Origin: CAMCXE01 sp036520615
GTDB lineage: Bacteria > Pseudomonadota > Gammaproteobacteria > Pseudomonadales > Cellvibrionaceae
Reading direction: 5' to 3'
DNA length: 64,000 nucleotides
NCBI GenBank assembly: GCA_036520615.1
Contig: DATDJI010000027.1
Coordinates: 93,892 to 157,891, forward strand
Shown here piece after piece: positions 9,582-18,502 of this stretch; positions within the stretch are counted from its first letter, which is position 1, and the number at the start of each line of letters is the position of its first letter. The notes beneath the pieces were generated by a model. That model was given only the letters and a program-made list of their open reading frames with translations, searched no databases and was not told the origin of the DNA. Made by a program: the position numbers and the translations under genes.

Positions 9582-10619
9582 ATAACGCGATAGACAACAA
9601 GGATGTTATCTACGCTTGAGCAAACAAGCGAACCAAAAATTACTAACCAGTGCGGATACCATACCGCACAGCCCGTTGCGACATGTGCAATATCCCACCA
9701 CAAAAAGCAGTGGCTGATCACTGCTAATATCGGTATCAAATTTTACAGATTTTTATTTTCTAGCTCTTAAAATGCGAATGCCATCTCAAATCAAAAGGCA
9801 TTTGTTTGTAATTAGCGTGCTGTGTTTAGGAGGCGCGTATTTAAGAGGTGCGTGTTTAGAAAACACATTTAAAACCACTGAGTTTACAGGGTATTGAAGC
9901 GCTACGATTTTCTTATTTGAGCGGATGAAAATTGAATCTGCCTATTTTTTTACAAAAAATTCTGCTCTGCCAACTGTGGCTTGGTCTAACTATAAGATTT
10001 AAAGTGCTGATTTTTCAGAAGTTCCATAAGAAGAGTGTGGACTATGTGCATGTTTAATGTGACTTGTCGCACATGCTTGTATTTTTTAAGGAAGGTGCTA
10101 GCAGCACAAATCTTTACAGGATCGTAAAAAGTGCAGTCGCGTATGCTCAATTTAACGCAGCAAATACCGCTAAATTCGAGATTTATTGTATATATCCACG
10201 AGAAAAAATATGCACAGCGGTTATACGCTTGTATATATGTGATTTAATCGTTGCCACTACAGCATTTTTATTGCAATAATATTACAAGCGTTAGCCGGCG
10301 GCTCTGCATGGCCGCATAAAAATTCAGTGATTGTTTTACCGATGATTAAAATCTGGAATCACCCAATTAATATCGGCTTACATTTTTCTGAGTAACAGGT
10401 TTTGGTTTAAAGGCAGTTTAGTGGCCAGCAAAATCCTTGCTCGAAATATGCGGTTTATTACGATCCCTTTTGGCTGCGTAAAAATATTAATAAAGTCAAC
10501 TTTCGTGCACACATTGGCTAGCTGAATCCCCGCAGCGTTATGGCAAAGTGCGATACCTATTTTCCCTATCAACTCTGGCGCCTGGTGCTGGTTGTGAAAG
10601 AGTTTTAACCGGAGCCACT
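9582..10619. other. long intergenic region without recognised genes
   Basis: About 1,040 bases, AT-rich, between the first CotH gene and the DUF4956 gene. The short open frames (10064-10279 plus, 10378-10572 minus) have no recognisable features. An imperfect inverted repeat directly behind the CotH stop (TAGA.AACA / TGTT.TCTA, about 9591-9613) could be a weak terminator but has no T-run. The promoter of the DUF4956-VTC-porin operon should be in the 3' part. Confidence 0.45.
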
Positions 10620-11207
10620 ATGGCCATTATGCATACCATTATTTCTGATCACCTTGAGCTGGGGATTAGATTTTGTCTGGATTTGGCGGTCGCGCTCTGT
10701 ATTACGCTGGGTATTTATTATCGTCGTTATGGCGATAAAGAGCTCGTTGTAGCAGCCACCTTGTTCAACGTTTTTATTTTTTCTGTACTGTCTATTTTAT
10801 CGGGTATAGAGTTCAGCGTGTCGGCAGGTTTTGGTCTGTTCGCAATTCTTGCGCTGTTCACTCTGCGTTCTGAGCAGATCTCCAAAATCGAAATCACCTA
10901 TTTTTTTGGAGCCGTGTCAATTGCGGTGATTTTTGCACTCGACGGGGTCAGTATTACCACGGCAACTGTCACGGCGCTAACAGTGTTAATTAGTGTTTTT
11001 CTGTTGGATCACCCTAAGGTATTGCCGCCGGTTAATACATTGCGAATTACGCTGGATAAAATTGACAGTTATGCATTGTCAGATCCTGAGCGCATGTGTC
11101 GAGATTTATCCGATCGGTTATCTGTTCCAGTATTGTCCTACCAAATTAAAACACTCGATTTTATTAACGATTTGGCTATAGTGCATGTCAACTACAAATC
11201 CAATTAA
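10620..11207 (+). CDS. DUF4956 family membrane protein
   Basis: A 195-residue integral membrane protein. The start is taken at 10620 because GGAG lies five bases upstream; an in-frame ATG at 10548 lacks such a site. About four or five hydrophobic segments fill residues ~15-140 (for example LAVALCITLGIYY, TLFNVFIFSVLSILS, GFGLFAILALFTL, TALTVLISVFLL), followed by a soluble C-terminal ~55 residues. It looks like DUF4956, a family of unknown function often encoded beside VTC-domain proteins. It overlaps the VTC gene by 23 bases, so the two are probably co-expressed and may form a membrane complex. This is family-level recognition only; no activity is known to me. Confidence 0.8.
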   Translation: MAIMHTIISDHLELGIRFCLDLAVALCITLGIYYRRYGDKELVVAATLFNVFIFSVLSILSGIEFSVSAGFGLFAILALFTLRSEQISKIEITYFFGAVSIAVIFALDGVSITTATVTALTVLISVFLLDHPKVLPPVNTLRITLDKIDSYALSDPERMCRDLSDRLSVPVLSYQIKTLDFINDLAIVHVNYKSN

Positions 11208-12045
11208 TCTGCCTATTATCGAGCGATTTTCCAGCATTGGTTTAGATGAGCTCAATGCTAAGGCGGCTATGCTAACTCGCCTGGACAATAAATATATCGC
11301 CACGTTAGATGTGGTGACAAAAGCGCTGTATCAGTGGGAAAAAATGTACGACGTGTTGCAAATTAATAACCGGCGCGCGTTTGCCTACGAGACCTGCTAT
11401 TTTGATGATGCCGAATTAAGTTCTTACTACGATCATCATCGCGGCCGCAGGCAAAGACTAAAAGTGCGCACGCGCAATTATCTTGATAGCCAACAATGTT
11501 TTTTGGAAATTAAACTTAAAGATATTCGCGGTGTTACTGTTAAAAAACGCATGGCCTACCACCCTGATCACCACGGTAATATCACGCCGCAGGGTTTGCA
11601 ATTTGTCACTGACGTACAGCAGGAAAAATACAATAAGCAGATTTTAAAAGACCTTTCACCGACGCTTCACATGCGTTATCAGCGCATGACGTTTGTAGCA
11701 AAAGAAGGCTCTGAGCGCTTAACGCTTGATAGCAATTTGGTTTTTTATAAAGACGGCAAGAGTTATCCTTTGCCATCGAATCTATTTATTGTCGAGACTA
11801 AATCAGCCAATGCCAATGGCAAAGCCGATGCTATTTTACGCCGCTTACACCAACACCCTTCTAATAAATGCTCTAAATATTGCCTGGGTTTGTGTGTTAC
11901 GAATCAAGTAGAAAAACGCAATAAGTTTTTGCCTTCACTGCGACGTCTTGGCATTCATCCGCCTTGGGTGCCTGAGCGAGCTTTGCAGAAAGAGTTGCCT
12001 CCAGCAGAACTTTGGGAATTTGGCTCCTATGAATTTGCCAATTAA
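11185..12045 (+). CDS. VTC-domain (polyphosphate polymerase-like) protein
   Basis: A 286-residue soluble protein resembling the catalytic tunnel domain of the yeast vacuolar transporter chaperone (VTC4), which polymerises ATP gamma-phosphate into polyphosphate. Typical features are the basic strand RLDNKYIAT near residue 30, RRQRLKVRTRNY (~90), FLEIKLKD with VTVKKRMAY (~110-128), LRMRYQRM-like LHMRYQRMTF (~160) and IVETKSAN (~205). The alternating basic residues and conserved glutamates match the tunnel fold. No membrane segment or signal peptide is present, so it probably works at the inner face with the overlapping DUF4956 protein. The polyphosphate-making role is inferred from the family; many bacterial members are untested. 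Confidence 0.85.
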   Translation: MSTTNPINLPIIERFSSIGLDELNAKAAMLTRLDNKYIATLDVVTKALYQWEKMYDVLQINNRRAFAYETCYFDDAELSSYYDHHRGRRQRLKVRTRNYLDSQQCFLEIKLKDIRGVTVKKRMAYHPDHHGNITPQGLQFVTDVQQEKYNKQILKDLSPTLHMRYQRMTFVAKEGSERLTLDSNLVFYKDGKSYPLPSNLFIVETKSANANGKADAILRRLHQHPSNKCSKYCLGLCVTNQVEKRNKFLPSLRRLGIHPPWVPERALQKELPPAELWEFGSYEFAN

Positions 12046-13246
12046 GTTTTTTCTATTGGCTGTGTGTAGTGTTTTCTCTGCGAGCGTTTTGGCTAAACCG
12101 CAGCAGTCATATAATATTTTCAGTGGGGCTAATGATTATTTCTCCTACAAAGTAGACGGTAAAATACGCCTGCGTCATGAGGAATTTGACGGTATTTACA
12201 CGCAAAATGGTGGTGATCGTAGCGACACTTATTTGCGTAGAGCCGATTTGGCCTTAAGTGGCGCCATTGGGCAGCGACTGGATTATGAGTGGGCAGGTAA
12301 AATTAATTCAGAGCATAAATGGACTGTAAAAACGTTTTTTTTAGGCTTTGCACCTACTGGACAGACCTATTTGAAACTGGGCCGCCACGATGCGGATTTT
12401 GGTTTGGAAATGAGTTCAAGTTCCACCTGGAGTTTAGGTGTTGAGCGATCGAGTATTTGGGAATTATCACCAAATGCTGGCGAAGCGGAGGATGGTTATG
12501 GTTTTAGTGCAAGTCATCACTCGCTTTTAACTCGGTTGAGCTTGGGACATTTTGAGCGTGAAGATCTTACGCAAAATACATTGCGCGCTGTATTAAAACC
12601 CGTGCATAAGAAAAGACACTTGCTGCATTTGGGTTATTCCTATGCAGATGCTTACGACGTTAATACCGAAGGGCGGATTCGTACCAATTTAGGCGTGTAT
12701 GCGGTGGAGCGCCATCCGGATGGTAACCGCACGCAATTAGCAAAAAAAGTTGACTCTGGTGTTTTTAATTCAGATAAAACTGCAGTGTTAGAGTTTGCCT
12801 ACTTGTATGGGCCAGTTTCCCTGCAGGCTGAGCGTTTAACCCGCAAGCTTGGCGATAATAATAGTAATAATGCCAAACCGATTACTCGCCAGGCAGATGG
12901 CAATTATATTCAACTCGCTTATAGCCTTACCGGTGAAGCGCGTAATTACGATGAAGATCAGGCCGTGTTTGGCCGCCTCAAATCTAGAAATAAAAAATGG
13001 GGCGCGTGGGAAATATTTGCCCGTACTGAAAATCTAAAAGTCGTCGGTGAAGCTGGCATGCTCAGTAAAAAACGTGCTAAAAGTTCTGCAAAAATACACA
13101 CGCTGGGTGTTAATTGGTACCCCGGTGACGACTGGCGTTTAACGCTTGATACCCGCCGTGGGGAATGCCTTGAAGTGCCGAATGATGATGGCATTACGGA
13201 CGGCGCTGCGATCAGTATGCAGGTGCTTTACCGTTTTGGCGGCTAA
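12029..13246 (+). CDS. OprO/OprP-like porin
   Basis: An outer-membrane protein of 405 residues. ATG 12029 is chosen because it gives a signal peptide (FFLLAVCSVFSASVLA); it lies inside the end of the VTC gene (17-base overlap). The mature part consists of alternating aromatic and charged beta-strands, with FSYKVDGKIRLRHEEFDG, SDTYLRRADLALSGAIGQ and LGRHDADFGLE, as in the phosphate-selective porin O/P family. That family forms trimeric channels for phosphate or polyphosphate. The last strand ends YRFGG rather than with a terminal aromatic residue. Co-transcription with a VTC protein fits a phosphate or polyphosphate role, but ion selectivity cannot be read from the sequence. Confidence 0.8.
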   Translation: MNLPIKFFLLAVCSVFSASVLAKPQQSYNIFSGANDYFSYKVDGKIRLRHEEFDGIYTQNGGDRSDTYLRRADLALSGAIGQRLDYEWAGKINSEHKWTVKTFFLGFAPTGQTYLKLGRHDADFGLEMSSSSTWSLGVERSSIWELSPNAGEAEDGYGFSASHHSLLTRLSLGHFEREDLTQNTLRAVLKPVHKKRHLLHLGYSYADAYDVNTEGRIRTNLGVYAVERHPDGNRTQLAKKVDSGVFNSDKTAVLEFAYLYGPVSLQAERLTRKLGDNNSNNAKPITRQADGNYIQLAYSLTGEARNYDEDQAVFGRLKSRNKKWGAWEIFARTENLKVVGEAGMLSKKRAKSSAKIHTLGVNWYPGDDWRLTLDTRRGECLEVPNDDGITDGAAISMQVLYRFGG

Positions 13247-13609
13247 CCGTTATTTGATTAGCTAGCAGCTTTTGTCATTTATTTTTTTAAAGCACATTTT
13301 AATTGCGAGCGCTTTACATCTTAAATTAAATTCAGATGATAGTTTCGGTCAGGTGTTAGAGCCTTTTTAAGGCGAATTAAATAGAAATTATATCTACTTG
13401 TTGGCTGCGCTGTTAAACCCTTAATGGCAGATTCGCCGCGCCTGTATTTCGAGCATAAAAGCGCCTATGCGCACGACAAAAATGCAATACAGAAATCGTG
13501 TTGCGTGGGCAATGAAAATCGAAAACTCATAAAAATAAAAAAATAACGAGCACTGTAAAAGCAGGCGATAACAGACACGACAAAGCGCAACGAAAAAGAG
13601 AAATTATAT
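13247..13609. other. intergenic region before the second CotH gene
   Basis: About 360 AT-rich bases holding no gene that I can support. The last 60 bases are A-rich and include GAGAAAT ahead of the CotH ATG at 13610. Confidence 0.45.
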
Positions 13610-16009
13610 ATGAATAATAAGTTTAAATTAATCAGCCTGGCACTTGCTACCGGGGCATTGGCTGCGTGTACAGGTACTGGTAGCTCGTCGAGTTCTAGCT
13701 CTTCTAGTACTAGCTCGTCTAGTTCGAGTTCATCCAGTGCAAGTTCCTCCTCTAAACCTTCGTCGTCCTCCAGTTCTTCAAGTGGCGGCGCGGCGATAAA
13801 TGGGTTGATAATAAATGAAATAGTTGCTAAATCGGCCAGTGCAGATTATTTGGCCGGCAATGATTGGGTGGAATTATATAATGCGGGCGCAACTAGCATT
13901 AATTTAAATAATTACACGCTAGCCGATAGCGCAAGTGACAAATTGCCGCTGCCGTCTATTACCTTGGTAGCAGGTCAATATGTGGTAATTGCAGCCGTTG
14001 ATGATAAAGACGCTAATCCTCCTGCACCTTCCATCAAATTTAAACTCGGTGGTGCTGACGCGGTTTATCTTTATGAAAATGGTGCTTTAATTAGCAGCTT
14101 AAACTGGGCCGATGGCACCGCGCCGGAGGCGAGTAGTTATGGCGTTTTTAACGGCACGGCGCAAACGTTAAAACCCACACCCGGTGCGGCCAACGCACTA
14201 GCATCCACTACTACGCCAACTATTGTGCGCGGCAAGCCCAGCGGTAATTCACCGCTGCGGATAAGTGAAGTTGTCGCGCAATCTGATCGGCCGAATTTTC
14301 AGGCTGGTGCTGATTGGCTGGAGCTAGTAAACGACAGCAACGCTGCAGTTAATTTAGCTGAATTTAGTTTAACCGATGATTCAAATCCGCTGGAGGTATT
14401 GCCGAATATTTCGGTTCCAGCTGGCGGGCGCGTTGTTGTGGTAGCGGCAGGTGCTGCGCCCACTGATGGTACAGCCCATGTTACGTTCGGGTTGGGCCGC
14501 ACCGATTCCCTGTCGCTATTTCGCAATAATCAAGAAGTGGATTATGTGGCCTGGACAGACAGCCAAAGTAAAAATGGCCGCAGTTTTGGCCGCCTTACCG
14601 GTGCATCAGCGTGGCAGGAGCTCTATCCTACGCCCGGTTATGAAAACGTAGCCTATGTACTGTTCACGCGTGACAAAGTATTTACTGTGCGTGTAAACAT
14701 CGACAGCGCCACATTTAATACGATGGTAAAAAATAAAAAAGAAGTTTATTACCCGGCGGATTTTGAACTTAATGGTGCCAAAATCGCAAACGTAGGTTTT
14801 CGTTTGAAAGGACAGGGTTCGTTAAATTCTGTACCTGCAGGCTCGAAGCGTTTCGGCTTTAAAGTAGATATGAACCAATATGCCGACCAAAAATTTATGG
14901 GCATGAAAAAATTGGTGTTTAGCCAAAGTTTTTCTGATCCATCGTTTATGCGCGATTTATTGGCTTACGATTTAATGCGCGCAGCGGGAATGCCATCGCC
15001 GGAAATTTCTTTTATCGACTTGTACGTAGCGGGTGAACACCTTGGCTTGTATCAAATGGTTGAAGCCATAGATACAGAATTTTTGGAGAAAAATTTCCCG
15101 GAAGATAAAGACGACCAAGGTGATTTGCATAAAGGTGAATTATTGCAACGGTTAACCCTAAACGGCGCAAGCTTCACTAACTATAAAACTGGCCTGCCGC
15201 TAAAAAATAATTCCGCAACAGAAGGCACGTCGCAAGAAGGTGCGGCTTTAGTTAAATTTATTCAAGATATTAATAGTGGCAACACAACCCTTGCGCAATC
15301 GCGTGTGGATGTAGATTTAACGATTAAATATTTGGCCGCCAGTGTGTTGTTGGGCAATATGGATAATCCTTTAGGTGCTACTGCCAATAATTTTTATCTC
15401 TACGAGCGCCGCAGTAAAAATCAATTCACTTATTTACCCTGGGATTACAACCTTGGCTTTGGATTGTGGGGCAATGGGCCTGCAATTAATATCGGTGGCG
15501 GAGGCGGCGGATTTGGTGGTGGGTTTGGTGGCGGTGGTGGCAGTTCAGCTGGTTCGACCTTAACGCATCCCTGCCGTATCGTAACCCACGTTATAGATAA
15601 CCCCGTACACGATGCCAATGCCGTGCGTCCTCTGTTAGATGTGGTATTAAAAAATCCTGAGTTGCGCACGCGCTACCACGCAGAGCTCGCACGCTTAATG
15701 GATAATTTTTACAATCCCGCGGCGATTCGCACAAAAGTTAATACGTTGGCGAATTTAATCGACGCCTATGTGAAAAACGACCCAACTAAATTTTTCACGT
15801 ACGACGAATTTAAATTGTCGCTTGAACAAGGGCTGCCTTCTAATAGCAATATTGCCGGTGGCAGAGGCGCTGGTATTTATGGGCCAGCTGCAGGGTTGGT
15901 GAAATTTGTTGAAGAGAAAACCACGCTAATTAAACAGCAGCTCAATGGTCAATTACCTTCGGGCAACAGCGGCGGGACCATGGGCGCTTGTCCGCCGGGT
16001 TCGGTTTAA
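13610..16009 (+). CDS. CotH-kinase lipoprotein with two N-terminal lamin-tail domains
   Basis: A predicted lipoprotein of 799 residues: signal LISLALATGALAAC with lipobox LAAC, then a serine-rich linker (~25-62). Two lamin-tail domains follow: ~66-190 (INEIVAKSAS, NDWVELYNAG) and ~215-345 (ISEVVAQSDR, ADWLELVNDS). The CotH kinase domain runs from ~357 to ~780, with VGFRLKGQGSLN, KRFGFKVDMNQY and the active-site-like motif YLPWDYNLGFG (~608). A glycine-rich loop (~622-650) interrupts the kinase domain. Compared with the CotH protein at 7329, the domain order is reversed and the PWDYN motif is canonical. Lamin-tail domains often sit on bacterial surface or extracellular enzymes. Likely an outer-membrane-anchored kinase of unknown substrate. 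Confidence 0.88.
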   Translation: MNNKFKLISLALATGALAACTGTGSSSSSSSSSTSSSSSSSSSASSSSKPSSSSSSSSGGAAINGLIINEIVAKSASADYLAGNDWVELYNAGATSINLNNYTLADSASDKLPLPSITLVAGQYVVIAAVDDKDANPPAPSIKFKLGGADAVYLYENGALISSLNWADGTAPEASSYGVFNGTAQTLKPTPGAANALASTTTPTIVRGKPSGNSPLRISEVVAQSDRPNFQAGADWLELVNDSNAAVNLAEFSLTDDSNPLEVLPNISVPAGGRVVVVAAGAAPTDGTAHVTFGLGRTDSLSLFRNNQEVDYVAWTDSQSKNGRSFGRLTGASAWQELYPTPGYENVAYVLFTRDKVFTVRVNIDSATFNTMVKNKKEVYYPADFELNGAKIANVGFRLKGQGSLNSVPAGSKRFGFKVDMNQYADQKFMGMKKLVFSQSFSDPSFMRDLLAYDLMRAAGMPSPEISFIDLYVAGEHLGLYQMVEAIDTEFLEKNFPEDKDDQGDLHKGELLQRLTLNGASFTNYKTGLPLKNNSATEGTSQEGAALVKFIQDINSGNTTLAQSRVDVDLTIKYLAASVLLGNMDNPLGATANNFYLYERRSKNQFTYLPWDYNLGFGLWGNGPAINIGGGGGGFGGGFGGGGGSSAGSTLTHPCRIVTHVIDNPVHDANAVRPLLDVVLKNPELRTRYHAELARLMDNFYNPAAIRTKVNTLANLIDAYVKNDPTKFFTYDEFKLSLEQGLPSNSNIAGGRGAGIYGPAAGLVKFVEEKTTLIKQQLNGQLPSGNSGGTMGACPPGSV

Positions 16010-16416
16010 GCTTCAAAATAAGTATCAATAGATAGAGATCAGTGGGCGAAGGATTGCCCTTGGAGTAGTTTTTCTTCCCAGTGAGTTGGTGGCCAAAACA
16101 CAGGCTAACAATGTTCAGCCGCCAGGTTGTTGCGAACCGGTTACTCTGGGTTTTCTCATGCAGGCGAGGGTTAGCGCGGAATAACCTAATCCGTGCGGTT
16201 TAACTGCTGCACAGTTGCGTTAGAATGCGCGCGCCCGACGCTTTCGGCTTCACAGACAGCTTATACGCTCTGCAATCGATAGCCCTCCGTCAAATATTTA
16301 GTACGCTGCACGGTATCGACAGTTGCGCCGCAGGGTTTCGACCAGCGACTAACTGTTTACCTGTGCCTGTAGCGGCGGCGTTTCGAATCCATATTCATTT
16401 AATAAGCGAACACCCT
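16010..16416. other. intergenic region before the PiT transporter gene
   Basis: About 400 bases. The open frame extends upstream to 16225, but that 64-residue extension is soluble and unlike PiT N-termini, so I treat it as non-coding. No hairpin terminator or clear promoter was identified. Confidence 0.45.
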
Positions 16417-17886
16417 ATGTTAGAAATGTTTACCGGACTGAGTTTTTTTATGGGCACAGCGCTTTTTCTAGCGCTCGCGTTTGTTTTGGCTTATGAATTT
16501 ATTAATGGCTTTCACGATACAGCCAATGCAGTGGCTACGGTCATTTATACCAAGGCTATGTCGCCACATGTGGCGGTCGTGGCCTCCGGGGTGTTTAACT
16601 TTTTTGGCGTATTGCTCGGCGGCCTCGGGGTTGCCTACGCCATAGTCCACTTATTGCCAGTGGATATGTTGCTGAATATCACTTCCGTGCACGGCATGGT
16701 TTTAGTGTTTTCCCTATTGACGGCCGCCATAGTGTGGAACCTGGGCACTTGGTATTTCGGTATTCCTACGTCCAGCTCACACACACTCATCGGCTCTTTA
16801 TTAGGCGTGTGTTTGGCCAATGCCTTGCTTTCCGATATCCCCATTAGCGAGGGGGTAAATATGAAAAAGGCCATGGATATTATGCTCGCGCTACTCATTT
16901 CCCCTCTAATTGGCTTTGGCGTAGCGGCGAGCCTGTTATTACTACTAAAAAAAATATTTAACGGCCCGAAAATACACAAAACTCCGCAAGAGCGCGCACT
17001 GATAGACGGTAAAAAGCACCCACCATTTTGGACGCGCGTTACCCTTGTAGCTTCGGCCATGGGCGTGAGTTTTGTGCACGGCTCCAACGACGGCCAAAAA
17101 GGTATAGGCCTCATTATGCTGGTGTTAATCGGCCTGGCGCCCGCGCAATTTGTGTTGAATCTCGACAGCAGCAAATATGAAATCGAGCGCACCTATGACG
17201 CGGCCGATCACTTAGAACATTTTTACCGCGATCACCCTAGCCAGCTTAGCGGCACAGTGGACTTATCACTGCCCGCGACCGAGAAACTGCCAGAGCCATT
17301 TAAATGTACGACGCAAAATACTCAGCAGGTAATCGGCGCGCTTAAAACCACGCTACAAGGCGTCAGTCATTACGGCGATTTACCCATTGAAGAGCGTCGC
17401 AAGCTGCGCCAATGGCTGCTGTGTATTGACGACAGCACTAAGAAAATTGCCAAACTTGACGGGTTTACCGGCAAGGAAACCTCAGACCTTGCCAAGCTAC
17501 GCAAGGATTTAACCGCTACAACCGAGTACGCACCCCTGTGGGTAATTGTGGCAGTTGCCCTGGCGCTGGGGCTTGGCACTATGACTGGATGGCGGCGTAT
17601 CGTGTTTACCGTCGGCGAAAAAATTGGCAAAAGTCATATGACCTATTCCCAAGGCATGGCCGCTCAAATCACCGCCGCCACCGCCATAGGCGTGGCTAGC
17701 GTTACCGGCATGCCGGTCTCTACCACCCACGTATTATCTTCCGCAGTGGCGGGCACAATGGTGGCCAATCGCACCGGTCTGCAGCTAAGCACGGTCAAAA
17801 CCATTTTGTTGGCTTGGGTATTTACGCTGCCGGCCACAATTGTGTTGTCAGCAAGCTTATTTTATTTAGGCAGTTTATTTATTTAG
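16417..17886 (+). CDS. pit: PiT-family inorganic phosphate transporter
   Basis: A 489-residue inner-membrane symporter of the PHO4/PiT family, which imports phosphate (usually as a metal-phosphate complex) with protons or sodium. Both family repeats are visible: GFHDTANAVATVIYTKAM near the N-terminus and SFVHGSNDGQKGIGLIML mid-protein, plus SSSHTLIGSLLG and the C-terminal GMPVSTTHVLSSAVAG. Between the halves is a large hydrophilic loop (~250-375) of the kind found in proteobacterial Pit proteins. Start ATG 16417 puts the first membrane segment directly after MLEMFTGLSF. It follows the VTC, porin and CotH genes and would supply phosphate to that module. Confidence 0.93.
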   Translation: MLEMFTGLSFFMGTALFLALAFVLAYEFINGFHDTANAVATVIYTKAMSPHVAVVASGVFNFFGVLLGGLGVAYAIVHLLPVDMLLNITSVHGMVLVFSLLTAAIVWNLGTWYFGIPTSSSHTLIGSLLGVCLANALLSDIPISEGVNMKKAMDIMLALLISPLIGFGVAASLLLLLKKIFNGPKIHKTPQERALIDGKKHPPFWTRVTLVASAMGVSFVHGSNDGQKGIGLIMLVLIGLAPAQFVLNLDSSKYEIERTYDAADHLEHFYRDHPSQLSGTVDLSLPATEKLPEPFKCTTQNTQQVIGALKTTLQGVSHYGDLPIEERRKLRQWLLCIDDSTKKIAKLDGFTGKETSDLAKLRKDLTATTEYAPLWVIVAVALALGLGTMTGWRRIVFTVGEKIGKSHMTYSQGMAAQITAATAIGVASVTGMPVSTTHVLSSAVAGTMVANRTGLQLSTVKTILLAWVFTLPATIVLSASLFYLGSLFI

Positions 17887-18021
17887 TTAAAGCGGTCGCT
17901 GACGAGCTTTGGCGGCGATGGTTTCGTGAGCACCCTGACGGCCGTAGCCTGGCGAATGGTCGTAGCCTGCGAATGTTAAATAGCGGAGAGGCCTTTTCAC
18001 AGGCGCAAGGGGATCTGGGGT

Positions 18022-18216
18022 TTATTGCGCAGCCTTATCCAATTCCTTGCGCTGCGCTTGATCGGCGTCCAGCAGTTCCTTCTCGACACCTTTGGCATCA
18101 GTTAATACCTTCTTTTGGCCACTGGTGAGTACGCCTTGCGTGGGAGCGGCACTCTGGCCGCAGGCTGATAACACCAAAAGGCTTGTTGCCAGCATGAATT
18201 TAAATAAATAGGTCAT
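18022..18216 (-). CDS. small lipoprotein, unknown function
   Basis: A 64-residue predicted lipoprotein: signal FMLATSLLVLSAC with lipobox LSAC, then a short charged helix rich in Lys, Asp, Glu and Gln (KGVEKELLDADQAQRKELD). No known domain is recognisable; the helical tail resembles small entericidin- or Lpp-like envelope peptides only in general character. It is convergent with pit and divergent from the Q/R-rich protein gene. The lipobox makes it more credible than other ORFs of this size. Confidence 0.65.
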   Translation of the reverse strand: MTYLFKFMLATSLLVLSACGQSAAPTQGVLTSGQKKVLTDAKGVEKELLDADQAQRKELDKAAQ

Positions 18217-18502
18217 ATGGGTGCGTCCAGGGTCAGTGAATTAACTAAATTTTAGTCTTCTTGGTTTTTTACTTTAAGTCTTGGCAATGCGTTAGCTACC
18301 TATCACAAAATGCTGAGTTTTCATGCGATGCTAAATCCCACGGGTTGGGAAATTTCTTTGCACGCAGGTTTGGCGTTGCTCGTTTGTTCAAGCTTCGTAA
18401 TAATGTTCGTCCCCGCAGTAATCAAACTTCTATTAGCGTTCACAGCTAATTCATTTTGAACGCTCTATGTTTAATTCACCTTTCATCACCGTTGAGGTTT
18501 GT

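Noticed and set aside
16225..16416. 64-residue N-terminal extension of the PiT protein
   Set aside because: PiT proteins begin just before the first membrane helix; the extension is unlike any signal or family N-terminus.
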